Shown in pieces: positions 43,550-53,249 of a DNA stretch of 64,000 nt. This DNA comes from Bacilli bacterium (lineage in GTDB: Bacteria > Bacillota_I > Bacilli_A > RF39 > UBA660). Positions within the stretch are counted from its first letter, which is position 1. Each line of letters opens with the position of its first letter. Made by a program: the position numbers and the translations under genes. Below the pieces are notes generated by a model. It did no database searches, was not told the DNA's origin, and worked only from the letters and a program-made list of their open reading frames with translations. Location: assembly GCA_022009835.1 (NCBI GenBank), contig CP091726.1:310001-374000 (forward strand), written 5' to 3'.

Positions 43550-43743
43550 GGTATTGGATTATGAACATAATATATATGATCTTGTTTTATCTAAAAGATA
43601 CTTAGATTTTTTTCTCATATTGCATATATGACATTAGGTTCAATGAAAAGAAGTATAGATGGTACCTATAATAATAGAGGTGATAGGTATGTTGTATGTG
43701 CTAGATGGAATAATTTGAGAGAAGATATTGTTAGTTTTTAAAA
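43550..43743 (+). pseudogene. 3' remnant of the nuclease-like gene found intact at 47891
   Basis: In broken frames this segment encodes YDLVLSKRYL, then a shifted DIDGTYNNRGDRYV and VCARWNNLREDIVSF, matching the C-terminal 60 or so residues of the gene ending at 48607. Nucleotide similarity is strong from about 43560 (ATATATATGATCTTGTT) to the shared stop at 43741, then fades. The 5' two-thirds is missing. It marks the left edge of a 4.9-kb interval bounded by the two copies in direct orientation. Confidence 0.75.
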
Positions 43744-43953
43744 AAATAGTAATGATTAATTTATATATTTTTGTATTTTTATATTTGCGACAATTATTAT
43801 AACTATTCAAAAAGTTGCACTTGACTTTTTTTAATTAATAAATACTTGTTTAGATTTTTCAAGAATTAAAATTTCCAATAATTGTCAAATTTGATTGTAT
43901 TTTTTTGATACTTATATGATAAAATAAATATGATTTTTTTGGGGGAGATGAGT

Positions 43954-45331
43954 ATGAATATAGTTTTGAGTGGACCGAGTGGTTCAGGAAAAGGTACAAT
44001 TACAGAAGTGTTAATGAAAAATAGGGGTTATCAAAAGTTTACCACTTGTACAACGAGGAAACCACGTGAACATGAAAAGAATGGATTTGACTATTATTTT
44101 TCTCACTTTAGATAAATTTTTTTAGAATATTTAGATAATGGATTAATGCATAATGTTAGAGAATACGGTGGAAATTATTATGGTAGTTTTGAAAAGGACA
44201 TTGATAATATTAATGCTAGTGTCCCAACGATATTTCAATTAACTCCTGATAGAGCAATTGAAATGAAAAAACACAATCCAGATACGTTACTTGTATTGGT
44301 GTTACCACCTAATGTGGATGAATTAAAAAACAGAAGAAACGATAGATCTATTAAACGTATTGAGGATGATATAAAGAATTTAAAAGATGCAAAATCATAT
44401 GATTATGTTTTTGATAAATGATGATTTAAATACGGCGGTCAATCAATTGATGTATATTATAGATGAATATTGTTTACAAAGATTTTGTCCAAATCGTGTT
44501 GATGTTGAAGAAACAATTGATTTATTCATAGAGCAGTTTGAAAATTCAAAAGAACGTTCTGGCGTTGAGAAGGTTTTTAATAAAAAAATTGCTGATTCTT
44601 GGGATGACAAATCAAGGTTTGTAACTTATCATGGAATAAAAAATCCAATTACTAACGAGGTGTTTACAAATATCCATAACGGAATGTCGATTGCTGATAT
44701 AGGATGTGGAACTGGTAAATTGATTTCTAAAATTGATAGTAGAATTGATAATTCTAGTTTATTTGGATTAGATATTAGTGATGATATGGTGTGTCATGCA
44801 CAGGCGAGAATTTTCACTGGAAAAAATGATACTATATTTATTAATGCAGATTTTATGAATTATGATTTTTACAAGGCAATTTGATTTGATTATATTTAGT
44901 TATGTATTACATCATGTTAAAGATCCAGTTCTTGCCTTGAAAAGAGCAAGAAGTTTATTGACAAATGACGGAAAAATTTTATTTTCTGTTCCCGGAAAAA
45001 ATTATCTTTCCGAAACCTTTTTACCGAACGATTTAAATGGTAGATTTAGTTTGGAAGAAATGGATAAAATTGTAGAATCTGCTGGTCTATATCCGTTATC
45101 TGCATGTAGAAATAACTTTTTTTGATGACATTTAACTCTTACGAAATGTACATTGAATATTTAAAAAAAGTATAGGTACTTATCAAAAAAATTAATAATT
45201 ATACTAATGAAAAATGGGGTTATGACTTTAATCAACAAATTTTGATGAGGTTTAATGATTCGAAATTTATAACTGGTGAATATTTGACCTATAATTGTGT
45301 AGATAAGAGTAAAATTCTAAAAAGGAGGTAA
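43954..45331 (+). CDS. Guanylate kinase-SAM methyltransferase fusion (frameshifted)
   Basis: N-terminal guanylate-kinase-like domain: P-loop VLSGPSGSGKGTITEVL, TTCTTRKPREHEKNGFDYYF (GMP-binding region), YGGNYYGSF and INDDLNTAVNQLMYIIDEY. In the same unbroken frame (44387-44884) follows a class I methyltransferase with motif I IADIGCGTGKLISKI, FGLDISDDMVCHAQ, and, in the next frame, DLIIFSYVLHHVKDP and NDGKILFSVPGKNY. Breaks near 44112, 44410, 44877, 45118 and 45172. The housekeeping GMK would be elsewhere. It stops at AGGAGG TAA, whose GGAGG is the ribosome binding site of the next gene, so both are translationally coupled. The substrate is unknown. Confidence 0.85.
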
Positions 45332-45333
45332 AA

Positions 45334-47163
45334 ATGATTGTTTATAGTAACAGTGTAAAAAAATTTTGTGACAACATTGATAATATATCTTTAATACTTA
45401 ATAAAAAAATTAAAAGAAAAAAATGCACAAATATAGTGCTGATTCCGAAAGAGAATCATGGGATAACTCTTTGAAATTTTTTTCCAATATATTACTTGAT
45501 ACAAATATTGCTACAAATTGTACTGTTACACTAGAGTATAATTTACCACTAACCTCTAATAGAATCGATTTGATTTTGTCAGGTTATAATTCGTTTCATC
45601 AGCAGGTACTTTTGGTCTTTGAGTTTAAACAATGGAGTAATGTAGAAGATGTTGAAGATAGCGATTATATTGTTAAAACTTTTTTAAATGGTGGAATGCA
45701 AAATGTTGTCCATCCTGGATATCAGGTTTGGTCATATACACAAATTTTGAAGGATTATAATTTATATATACAAAGTTTTGGTGTTGTTGTTAAATCATGC
45801 TTGTTAATGCATAACTATCATTTTCAAGATGAGGATGTTTTATTGCAAGAAAAATTCAAACCATTTATGAAAGATGTGACTTTCTTTGGTAGTGACGATA
45901 ATCACAAATTGATAAAGTTTATAGAGTCTAATTTAAGTGATGGTGATAACGGGCAAATAATGATTAATGTTGATTCTTCAAAAAAATAAAGCCATCATTA
46001 AAATTGCAAGATAGTATTAATGATCTTATTAATAAAAAAATGACTTTTTTTAATTTGATAGATCAACAAGTTTTTGGTTTATGATAAAATCTTTTCAATA
46101 ATAAAAAAATGATAACAATAATGTAATTATTGTTAAAGGTGGACCAGGTACTGGCAAATCAATAATTGCAATTAACTTGCTAAATAAGTTAATTAACTGC
46201 GGTAAAACATGCCAGTATGTAACGAGAAACACCGCTCCTAGAGTAATATATTCTTATAAACTTAAAGGAGAACTAAAAAAGACAAATATAGATTTTTCTC
46301 TTTTTAAATCTTCAGGAAGTTATACTGATGTTAAAGAAAATAGCATTGATGTTTTGATAGTAGATGAAGCACACTGTTTGACAGAAAAATCTGGTCTTTT
46401 CAATAATTATGGTGTTAATCAAATAGAGGAAATTATTAAAGCATCTAACAATTCAATCTTCTTTGTAGATGAATTGCAAAAAGTACATTTAAATGATATA
46501 GGAAGTATTGAGAATATATCAAATATTGCTAAAAACTTGAATTGTAAAATAACTGAAATGTCATTGGATTATCAATTTAGATGCAATGGCTCAAATGATT
46601 ATCTTAATTTTGTTGATTACATTTTAGGTATTAATAATTTTTTTGATAAAACAGAGATAAATTATGATTTTAGAGTTATTGATACTCCAAAAGAACTTTT
46701 TGAACTTGTGAAAAACAAGAACACGGATGGTATGGCCAGATTGGTTGCAGGATATTGTTGGAACTGGAACAAAAAAGAGTTAAACAATACAAATTACCAC
46801 GACATAAAGATTGATGATTTTGAAATCAGTTGGAATCTTGGTCAGGGGCAAACATTTGTGATTGATGATTCTATAAATGAAGCAGGCTGTATACATTCTG
46901 TACAAGGGTTAGAATTTGATTATGTAGGTGTTTTAATTGGTAAAGATTTAAGATTTGATAATAAAGTTATAGCTGATTATAACTTTCATGGTACGGCTGA
47001 TCCTTCGTTTAAAGGGATAAAGAAAATGTTTAAAGAAAATAATGTTGAGGCACAAAAACAGGTTGATACTTTGATAAAAAATGCTTATCGTGTTTTATTG
47101 ACTAGAGGGTCAAAGGGCTGTTTTTGGTTTTTTGCGAAGATAAGTCATATCAAGAATATTTAA
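45334..47163 (+). CDS. Nuclease-DUF2075 (Schlafen-group-like) helicase fusion (frameshifted)
   Basis: N-terminal PD-(D/E)XK-like domain: RIDLILSGYNSFHQQ, then VLLVFEFKQW (Asp...E-x-K) and HPGYQVWSYTQIL, a QxxxY-like element. C-terminal helicase of COG3410/DUF2075: Walker A IVKGGPGTGKSIIAINL, Walker B VLIVDEAHCLTEKSG, VDELQKVHLND, arginine-rich YQFRCNGSNDYLNFV, and motifs HSVQGLEFDYVGVLIG and NAYRVLLTRGSKGCFWF. About 600 residues. Breaks near 45420, 45990, 46040, 46075 and 46110. It begins three bases after the methyltransferase stop. Known nuclease-helicase pairings of this type occur in defence contexts; that role is inferred here. Confidence 0.85.
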
Positions 47164-47225
47164 AAAAATTGTAAAAAACATCAAATTTAATCGTTGATAT
47201 GTTATAATAATATGGAGGTGTTGGA

Positions 47226-47630
47226 ATGAAAAAATATAATGTAATAGTGGTTTTTGAAAAAGATTTAAATAGAACTTTAATGTGTAAAAGGACGAAAGAA
47301 CCTTACAAAGGAATGTTTAATTTAGTTGGTGGAAAAAAATTGATAAAAGAAAAATGATGGATTAAATGAAGCATATAGAGAGTTGAGAGAAGAAACAAAT
47401 ATTAACTGTAATGATATTTCCTTGATTCATTTTTATGAATATTGAATATGTTACTATGGGTAAATCAATTGAAGTATATTATGGTATATTGAATAAAGAT
47501 GTATGCTTAGTTGAAGAAGTTAATAAACTTGAATGGGTTGATATAAACGATAACTTTTTTTGATATGAATAAATATGCTGGAGAAGGTAATATAGGACAC
47601 ATAATTGAGGAGATAAAAAAATCGAGTTGA
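47226..47630 (+). CDS. NUDIX hydrolase (frameshifted)
   Basis: Nucleotide-diphosphate hydrolase of about 133 residues. Start MKKYNVIVVFEKDLNRTLMC after GGAGGTG. The Nudix helix reads GGKI...GLNEAYRELREETNI: REL-REE is intact, but the first Glu position reads Asn and the Gly near the end is Asn, which may reflect the frame errors at 47335-47358. Followed by YVTMGKSIEVYYGIL, usual for the fold. It has its own promoter-like TATAAT upstream. Position behind a nucleotide kinase-methyltransferase and helicase suggests a role on modified nucleotides. Confidence 0.82.
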
Positions 47631-47669
47631 ATAATAAAAAAATTAATTCATAACTTTTTGATTTTTGTT

Positions 47670-47786
47670 TCATATTTAATTTCAATAGGATATGGGATAA
47701 GCACTTATATGAAAAATAGGTGCTTTTTTTCATATTGGGATGCTTTAGAACTTATTATCTTATTCTTTGTTTTTCATTTTTTTATT
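47670..47786 (+). repeat. Repeated terminator region, copy A (similar to 53874-54150)
   Basis: CATATTTAATTTCAATAGGATATGGGATAA and a hairpin with arms GCACTTAT and ATAGGTGC followed by seven T form a terminator for the NUDIX gene. The same words recur at 53874 and 54063. A reading frame across it starting at 47658 shows a short hydrophobic segment, but I see no sign that it is translated. Confidence 0.6.
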
Positions 47787-47890
47787 ATTAGTGTAAATGG
47801 TAAAATAAAATGCAGGAAATTGGTAAATTTAAATGTCAGTTTTCCTACATCTTTTTTTAATGATATAATTACCATTGATGTGATTGTAAA

Positions 47891-48607
47891 ATGAACGTGA
47901 TTTTGTAGAATTATTTAATAATAAGTATTTACATGAACTTGATGATAGGTCTATAATATTTTTGAAGGAACTATTTGATGGAGTAATTGATGATGAAGAA
48001 ATTATTATTTCTTGGAAGAATAAGATGGTTCAAAAGGCTGATATTTTTATTAAGTATAAAAATTATGTTAAAAGTGTTAGTTTAAAGTGCGGTAATAATA
48101 ATTCTATTCATCAAGAACAAGTACAAGAATTTAAAAAGTATTTAAGTGATATTGGTGTTCCATATAAGATAGCAGATAAATATTTTAGTTATCATTATGG
48201 TTATATGTTAAAGGAAGATGGGAAAAGAGATTTCTCTAAACTACTTAGTAGTGTAGAATATAAAAAATTATATCAATCTGATATTGATATATTTAATGAA
48301 TATATTAATAAAAACTAAAATTATTGTTAATATGGTAGATAGATTTATTGTTAGAGGGAGAAACTCTAATTTTGATATTGATGCATTAATAAGTGGAACG
48401 CCTTCAAACTATGTATGGATTATGAAATATGATATATATGACCTTGTTTTATCTAAAAGATGCTTACATTTTACTTCTCCTCATATTGCCTGTATGACAC
48501 TAGGACCAAAGAAAAGAGATATAGATGGTACTTCTAATAACAGAGGTGATAGGTATATTGTATGTGCTAGATGGAATAATTTGAGAGAAGATATTGTTAG
48601 TTTTTAA
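47891..48607 (+). CDS. Putative nuclease-like protein, restriction-endonuclease type (frameshifted)
   Basis: About 238 residues. The core KADIFIKYKNYVKSVSLKCG has an Asp followed by an S-x-K in adjacent strands, resembling a PD-(D/E)XK site, after LFDGVIDDEEIIISWKNKM. The C-terminus has NFDIDALISGTPSNYVWIMK, YDLVLSKRCL, NNRGDRYIVCARWNNLREDI. I do not recognise a named family; type II restriction endonucleases are one possibility, but no adjacent DNA methyltransferase with a cytosine or adenine signature is clear. Breaks near 47900 and 48318. A TATAAT box at 47864 precedes it. Its 3' part is duplicated at 43550. Confidence 0.6.
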
Positions 48608-48682
48608 AAAAATAATAGTAAATAGTTTGGGTTTTATATTTTGTAAATGGTTTTTGACTGACGGGTGGTGACTCCATCATTA

Positions 48683-48730
48683 TGCTCCATAAAAAAAACA
48701 CCAGATGGTGTTTGATTTTTCAATGGAGCA
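48683..48730 (+). repeat. Nested inverted repeat in a gene-free stretch (48608-48920)
   Basis: The outer arms TGCTCCAT and ATGGAGCA enclose an inner hairpin AACACC/GGTGTT. A further hairpin GCTAAAC..GTTTAGC lies at 48734-48749. The rest of the 313-base gap holds a promoter-like region before the ASCH genes. Nothing else was seen. Confidence 0.55.
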
Positions 48731-48920
48731 GTTGCTAAACGGGTTTAGCACACTTTTTAAATAAATTCATTTGCATTTGATGTGTTAATTATACCGCATT
48801 TAGACTATATTTACAATGATTAATGTAGAAATTTATTAAAAAAACATTCAAAAATACGATAATTGTTGCAAAAAAACAAATGTTATGGTATAATTACATC
48901 CGGTAAGGGGGAATTATGTT

Positions 48921-49465
48921 ATGGATAAAAAAAGCAAAGAGATAGACTTATAGTTATTTCAATAATGAGTTATTATGCTAGACAAATTTTTGCAGAAACT
49001 AAAGGATATGAATTTAGAAAGTCGCCTTTAAAGGATTGTGACTTAAACAAAAAAATATATGTATATTCAGCAAAAAGAGGATAAAGAATTAATTGGCTAT
49101 ATGAAAGTTTCTGATATATTGAAAGGTAATACAAATCAAATATTAAAAAGCAACCGGTTATGATGTTCGCCCAGATGGACATGAAATAGTTGATTATTAT
49201 GGACAAAATTTTCAAAGATGTTGTGCGTTAAAATTATATGATGTTACTGAATTTGAAGAATATCTTACATTAAGAGATATGAGAAAAATTAATCCTAATG
49301 TACAATTACCACAATACTATTCTTATATTTATGAAAAATGATCCATTATATCAAGTTATAAAAGAATGGGATAATGCTTTTAGTTTAGATGGCAACCTAT
49401 GTGAAAATCCTGCTAGAGAAAAACAATTCATATTACAAAGAGCAAAAGAAAGAGGTAGAAGATAA
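48921..49465 (+). CDS. ASCH/PUA-like protein, unknown function (frameshifted)
   Basis: About 180 residues starting MDKKQRDRLIVISIMSYYAR, with RKSPLKDCDLNKKIYVYSAK resembling the beginning of an ASCH/EVE beta barrel, GYMKVSDIL and GYDVRPDGHEIVDYYG. The C-terminus (MRKINPNVQLPQYYSYIYEN) is well conserved in pairs I have seen of this arrangement, but I do not know a function. Breaks near 48935, 49075, 49150 and 49335. The stop overlaps the next gene (TAATG). Upstream ribosome binding site AAGGGGGA. Related domains bind RNA or modified bases. Confidence 0.6.
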
Positions 49466-49816
49466 TGATACATGAAATGAAATTACAACCAGAATATTTC
49501 AATTTTATTCTTAATGGTACAAAAGAGAATTGAAATTAGGTTAAATGATGAAAAAAAGACAAAATATTAAATTGGGTGATAAAATTAAATTTTTTTAAAA
49601 AGAACCTGATTTAAATGAATCATTTGAAGCACAAGTTATAGGATTGTTAAGATATAATTCTTTTGAAGAAATGTTTAAAGATTATGATATTTCAATTTTA
49701 TCAGATAAATCTATGACAAAAGAAGAATTGATATCTGTTTTTAGAACAATTTTTATACAAAAGAAAAAAACAAGAAAAAGTATGGTGTTTTAGGAATTAG
49801 AATTGAATTAATCTAA
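49465..49816 (+). CDS. ASCH-domain protein (frameshifted)
   Basis: Short ASCH-fold protein of about 112 residues. HEMKLQPEYFNFILNGTKRI with EIRLNDEKR and LGDKIKF matches the ASCH beta barrel, whose members bind RNA or modified nucleotides. The C-terminal KYGVLGIRIELI ends inside a terminator. Breaks near 49525, 49555, 49590 and 49755. Coupled to the upstream ASCH-like gene by a one-base stop/start overlap. A third ASCH protein is encoded at 58296, without close similarity. Confidence 0.75.
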
Positions 49817-49828
49817 TTCCTTTTTTTA
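49793..49828 (+). terminator. Terminator overlapping the ASCH gene 3' end
   Basis: GGAATTAG pairs with CTAATTCC and is followed by seven T. The last codons form the left arm. Confidence 0.85.
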
Positions 49829-49930
49829 TAGATTTAAAAAAATATGCAAAAAAATACGATTTTTTTATATTGACTTATTAATATAAAAGTGTTATTATAG
49901 AACACAAATTTTTTTGGGAGGGATTTTTAA

Positions 49931-50460
49931 ATGGTAAAGATTGAAAGTTTAAAAAAATTATATTGGAGTTTTTAAATGAAGATGAATTTATAAAGTTATC
50001 TAAACAAATATATGATATTACTGATTTCATCTGTGAAGATTACCCAAAGCACAAAGAATGGTATTTTCACAAACAAATTCCTAGAATTTTTACACCAAGT
50101 GGAGAAATCTGAAGAAGATGAAAATAAAATCATTGCAATGGCTTGTCTTAAAAAAGATGAAGAAGAACAAAAAATTTGTACATTATATGTTTCAGATCAA
50201 TGTAGAGGACAACATTTAGGTACAAGAATGGTTGAAGCATCAATGGAGTTTTTAGGTACTACAAACCACTTATAACATTAGCAGACTATAAATTGCCAAT
50301 GTTTCAACCTATTATTGAAAAGTATGATTGGGAACTAACAGAAGTTGTATCTGGTCTATATAATGATAGGGCAAAAGAACTATGTTTTAATGGAAAACTA
50401 ACTAAAGATGTTAATCTTGAACAATCAGGCTTGACTTTAACAAAAAAACCAAGAAAATAA
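49931..50460 (+). CDS. GNAT-family N-acetyltransferase (frameshifted)
   Basis: About 175 residues. The acetyl-CoA-binding loop is seen in CTLYVSDQCRGQHLGTRMVE, with KIIAMACLKKDEEEQ before it and PLITLADYKLPMFQPIIEK after it, as in GNAT folds. A promoter (TTGACT at 49870 and TATTAT) and GGGAGG ribosome binding site precede. Breaks near 49960, 50105 and 50265. Together with the two ASCH-type genes upstream it forms a three-gene accessory cluster. The substrate is unknown. Confidence 0.8.
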
Positions 50461-50558
50461 AAAACAGATTAATGAAGTGATAAAATAAATGTAGACAGTC
50501 AAAAAAGACACAGTCTGCATTTTTTTGTGCAATAATAGTTTCAAGGAGGGAAAAATAT

Positions 50559-50934
50559 ATGAGAAAAAAATAATATGAAAAAAACCTGAAGAAAAAAAGA
50601 GATAATTGTTAAAAGGTATTTTTTTGTGGAGAATCAGTTGCAAAAATTAGCTAGTGAATATTAAATAGGATTAAGACAAATATATCATTGGATTAATAAA
50701 TATCAAGAAAAATGGTATTGAAGGCTTAAAAATCTAATACAGGTAAATGTTCTAAATCTCATGAACATATGGGATTGCATTTTTAGAAAAGCCCAAAAAA
50801 ATAAACTAGAAGAATTAGAAATAGAAATTATGAAGAAAGATATTGAGATAGCTAGATTAAAAAAAGGTTACGAAGTGAAAGGAGTTGGTCAAGAAAAGGA
50901 GTTCGTTACTACATTCAGCAAGAATATAAAATAA
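50559..50934 (+). CDS. IS3-family transposase OrfA (frameshifted)
   Basis: Helix-turn-helix and leucine-zipper part of the IS3 transposase. SVAKISSEYKIGLRQIYHWI with NKYQEK is the DNA-binding motif, followed by a coiled LEELEIEIMKKDIEIARLKK. The run A7G at about 50866 (LKKG) resembles the slippery heptamer used for -1 frameshifting into orfB. Several breaks upstream of it (50575-50760) suggest sequence errors or decay. Confidence 0.7.
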
Positions 50935-51790
50935 TAGATGAATATAAAGATAAATATTCAATTAAATCTTTATGTGAGTGTATGTCTGTAATTCGTTCAG
51001 GATATTATAAATGGAGATATAGGCAAGAACATCCAACAATGAAAATGATATCAAGACAATCAGATATAAAATTAATAAAAGAAATACATGCGAAGCATCC
51101 ATCTCATGGTTATAGATGGATAAATACCTATGCTAGAAACAAATATGGTGTAGTTTGGTCTAATAATCATGTTCATTTATGTTGTAAGTATGAAAATATT
51201 AAATCTCAAGGTAAACATTATCGATGGAATAAACCTGATGAAGAACATGAAAAAAATTTAATAATCTTGTATGGAACGGCTGGAAATATTTAAGCAGACC
51301 ATACGAAGTAATTGTATTCGATATGACTGCTTTTTTTAAAGTTAAAAAGTATTTATTACGAACTCACAATGTATTTTTGATGCTTGGAATAAAAGAAATA
51401 ATTGGGTATGGGCTAGTTTCTCGTAAGGGTGATACTAGATCATATTATGATGGCTTGAATCAAGTTTTTAAACAAAAATAAAAAGAAGATCAAATTGAAG
51501 AACCTATAATCTTGCATACAGATCAAGGTTCAGTTTATTCTTCTACTAGTTACAACAATCTTCTAAATGAATTTAATATTCAAAGATCCATGTCTAGAGC
51601 TGGAACTCCTACAGACAATCCCATTAATGAATCATTAAATGGTTGGATTAAAGAAGAGTTGTTTATTGATTTCGATTTAAAACATTCTAACGACATTCCA
51701 AATCTAATAAAATTATACATTAATTATTATAATAATGAAAGACCAAGTTATGCATTAAATTATAAAACCCCAATTCAATTTAAAAATTGA
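50885..51790 (+). CDS. IS3-family transposase OrfB, DDE integrase (frameshifted)
   Basis: Catalytic half of the transposase. HPSHGYRWINTYARNKYGVV is the usual start of the integrase zone. Asp 1 lies in the FDMTAFFKVKKY region, Asp 2 in ILHTDQGSVYSS, Glu in NPINESLNGWIKEELF, completing DDE. C-terminal YYNNERPSYALNYKTPIQF is diagnostic. Breaks near 51270 and 51478 cut the frame. The 50982 start MSVIRSGYYKW lies inside the conserved segment, so the true product is an OrfAB fusion made by frameshifting. Confidence 0.85.
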
Positions 51791-51856
51791 ATCAGGATTT
51801 TTAAGTGCTTTTTTTAAACTGTCTACTTTTTATTGACTAGTTCATAATTCTGTTTT

Positions 51857-52287
51857 TTATTTTCTTCCACAAAGCCAATCAAGAGAAATGTTGCATTTAT
51901 TAACTATTTCTAATGCAAACGCTGTCAATAATGTTGTTTTACCGCTTTCATAAGCACTTATAGTTGATTGAGTGGTATTAAGAATATTAGCTAGTTCAGT
52001 TTGAGTTATTTCATTGGATTTTCTAAATTCTTTTAATCGTTGTCCTATTATTTCATTACTAAATTTGTATTTTTTAGTCGATTTTGAGGTACGAGTAATT
52101 CCAATAACATAATCCATACTAACTTTAAAATGATTACATAATATATTTAATTTACTTAATGGAATTAATTCTTTTTCCATTTTTCCCACCTAGAATAATT
52201 TGATTGACTTACCTTTAAAATTTCTGCCATATCTTCTTGATTCAATTCAGCTTCATCCCTAATATCTAATAATCTTTCACTAAGCAT
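51857..52287 (-). CDS. Double XRE-type helix-turn-helix regulator (one frameshift)
   Basis: About 143 residues with two helix-turn-helix modules. The first reads LSERLLDIRDEAELNQEDMA with EILKVSQSNYSRWE; the second EIIGQRLKEFRKSNEITQTE with LANILNTTQSTISAYESGKT. Between is a CDYV/MDYVIG-type stretch (FKVSMDYVIGITRTS). C-terminal CNISLDWLCGRK. The start at 52287 follows AGGTGA, and a break near 52180 joins both halves. Divergent from small membrane genes at 52407, whose promoter it may control. XRE repressors of this kind are common in integrative elements. Confidence 0.78.
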
Positions 52288-52406
52288 ACTATCACCTAAA
52301 TATAATTTTCCCATTTTAAATTTAAATATCAGGTTTTTATGCAAAATAACGATATTTGTGTTATAATATAATTGCAGTAAAAAAAATTTGGTTAGGAGGT
52401 AAAAAA

Positions 52407-52650
52407 ATGAAATATAAACAAAAAGATAGTTGTTATTTGCCAACAAAAAAATAACTTTTTTTATATGTTTTTTTATTGCTTAGTATTCTTTTTTTATTAA
52501 AATTTAATTATACTGTAAGTATTAGTTATTGTAATGCAAATAACATTCCATTGAATTTTTGTATTACCTACTAGTAGTATGCCTTTTTATATTTGGAATG
52601 ATTTTAACACTATCTATTCTTGAAAGTATTGGAATATATTATTTTTAGTA
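52407..52650 (+). CDS. Small membrane protein (frameshifted)
   Basis: Begins MKYKQKDSCYLPTKK after GGAGG. After a break near 52445 a hydrophobic stretch (FLYVFLLLSILFLLKF) and a second (LFIFGMILTLSILESIG) follow, suggesting two membrane helices. No recognised family. Its position directly behind the divergent XRE gene suggests an element-borne gene. Confidence 0.4.
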
Positions 52651-52702
52651 AATTGCTAAAGAAAATTTCTTTTTATAAACTCAATTAATAAACATTAATG
52701 AA

Positions 52703-52910
52703 TGGTGGTTAGTGTGAGAAAAAAAATAATGATATAAGATTTTATGTAATTTTATTAATTATTCAAATAATACTGTCAATAATTTATGCTATTTATATAG
52801 TTATTGATGAAAGAAAGAAATGGCAAAAAAGAGAATTCTTTAAATATACACTTCGCTATGAAATGGAGTATTTTCTATATATAGATATGGTTAAAAAAAT
52901 GAGAATAGTG
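52703..52910 (+). CDS. Small single-helix membrane protein (frameshifted)
   Basis: Starts VRKKNNDIRF and continues YVILLIIQIILSIIYAIYIV, one membrane helix, then a charged DERKKWQKREFFKYTLRYEM tail. A break near 52895 obscures the end. GGTGGTTAGTGTG precedes the start without a clean ribosome binding site. No family recognised. Confidence 0.4.
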
Positions 52911-52975
52911 TTGTTTAAAAAGAGAGTAGAATTGTTTTTCTTGAGTGTTTTGGTAATATTAAGGAGGATATTTGT

Positions 52976-53221
52976 ATGGAAGAAAAATTAATAATTCCAA
53001 TGCTATTTTTTTTTATAGCTGCTTTAGGTGGTATATGTTTATTGATATTTTGCTTTAGAAAAAATGATGATGGCTATGATTATGATAAAATTATGAGGAT
53101 GATGCATGAACAAACTGATGGAAATTCGGATGCACTTTCAAGGATGAATAAAGAAAAAGATAAGATAGAAGAAAAAAATAAGAGACAAAAAAAGGAAAAA
53201 ACTTGGTATGAAGTTAGTTGA
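52976..53221 (+). CDS. Small membrane protein with charged coiled tail
   Basis: An 81-residue intact protein. A membrane helix IPMLFFFIAALGGICLLIFC is followed by a polar, Lys/Glu-rich helix (MNKEKDKIEEKNKRQKKEKT). AAGGAGG precedes the start. Third of a run of small membrane genes next to an element regulator. Function unknown. Confidence 0.55.
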   Translation: MEEKLIIPMLFFFIAALGGICLLIFCFRKNDDGYDYDKIMRMMHEQTDGNSDALSRMNKEKDKIEEKNKRQKKEKTWYEVS

Positions 53222-53249
53222 TAAATGATTTAAGGAGGAATAAATAATA

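Larger units (their letters stand above)
50491..51826 (+). mobile_element. IS3-family insertion sequence, about 1.34 kb (probably inactive)
   Basis: The left end GTAGACAGTC and the right end, reverse-complemented, GTAGACAGTT share the first nine bases and a following A-rich, GCAC/CAC-like tract, giving imperfect terminal inverted repeats. It carries orfA (50559) and orfB (to 51790) in the order of the IS3/IS150 group. It is inserted right after the GNAT gene. No clear target-site duplication could be read from the AT-rich flanks. Confidence 0.8.

Noticed and set aside
43954..45331. Housekeeping gmk followed by an independent methyltransferase gene
   Set aside because: The end of the kinase domain (NDDLNTAVNQL) and the start of the methyltransferase (IADIGCGTGK) share one unbroken frame.
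47658..47894. 78-aa hydrophobic gene after the NUDIX gene
   Set aside because: It crosses the terminator hairpin of the NUDIX gene, lacks a ribosome binding site and overlaps a promoter, so it is probably not translated.
47891..48607. Confident type II restriction enzyme with a partner methyltransferase
   Set aside because: No DNA methyltransferase with DPPY or PCQ-type motifs is adjacent, and the nuclease core is only suggestive.
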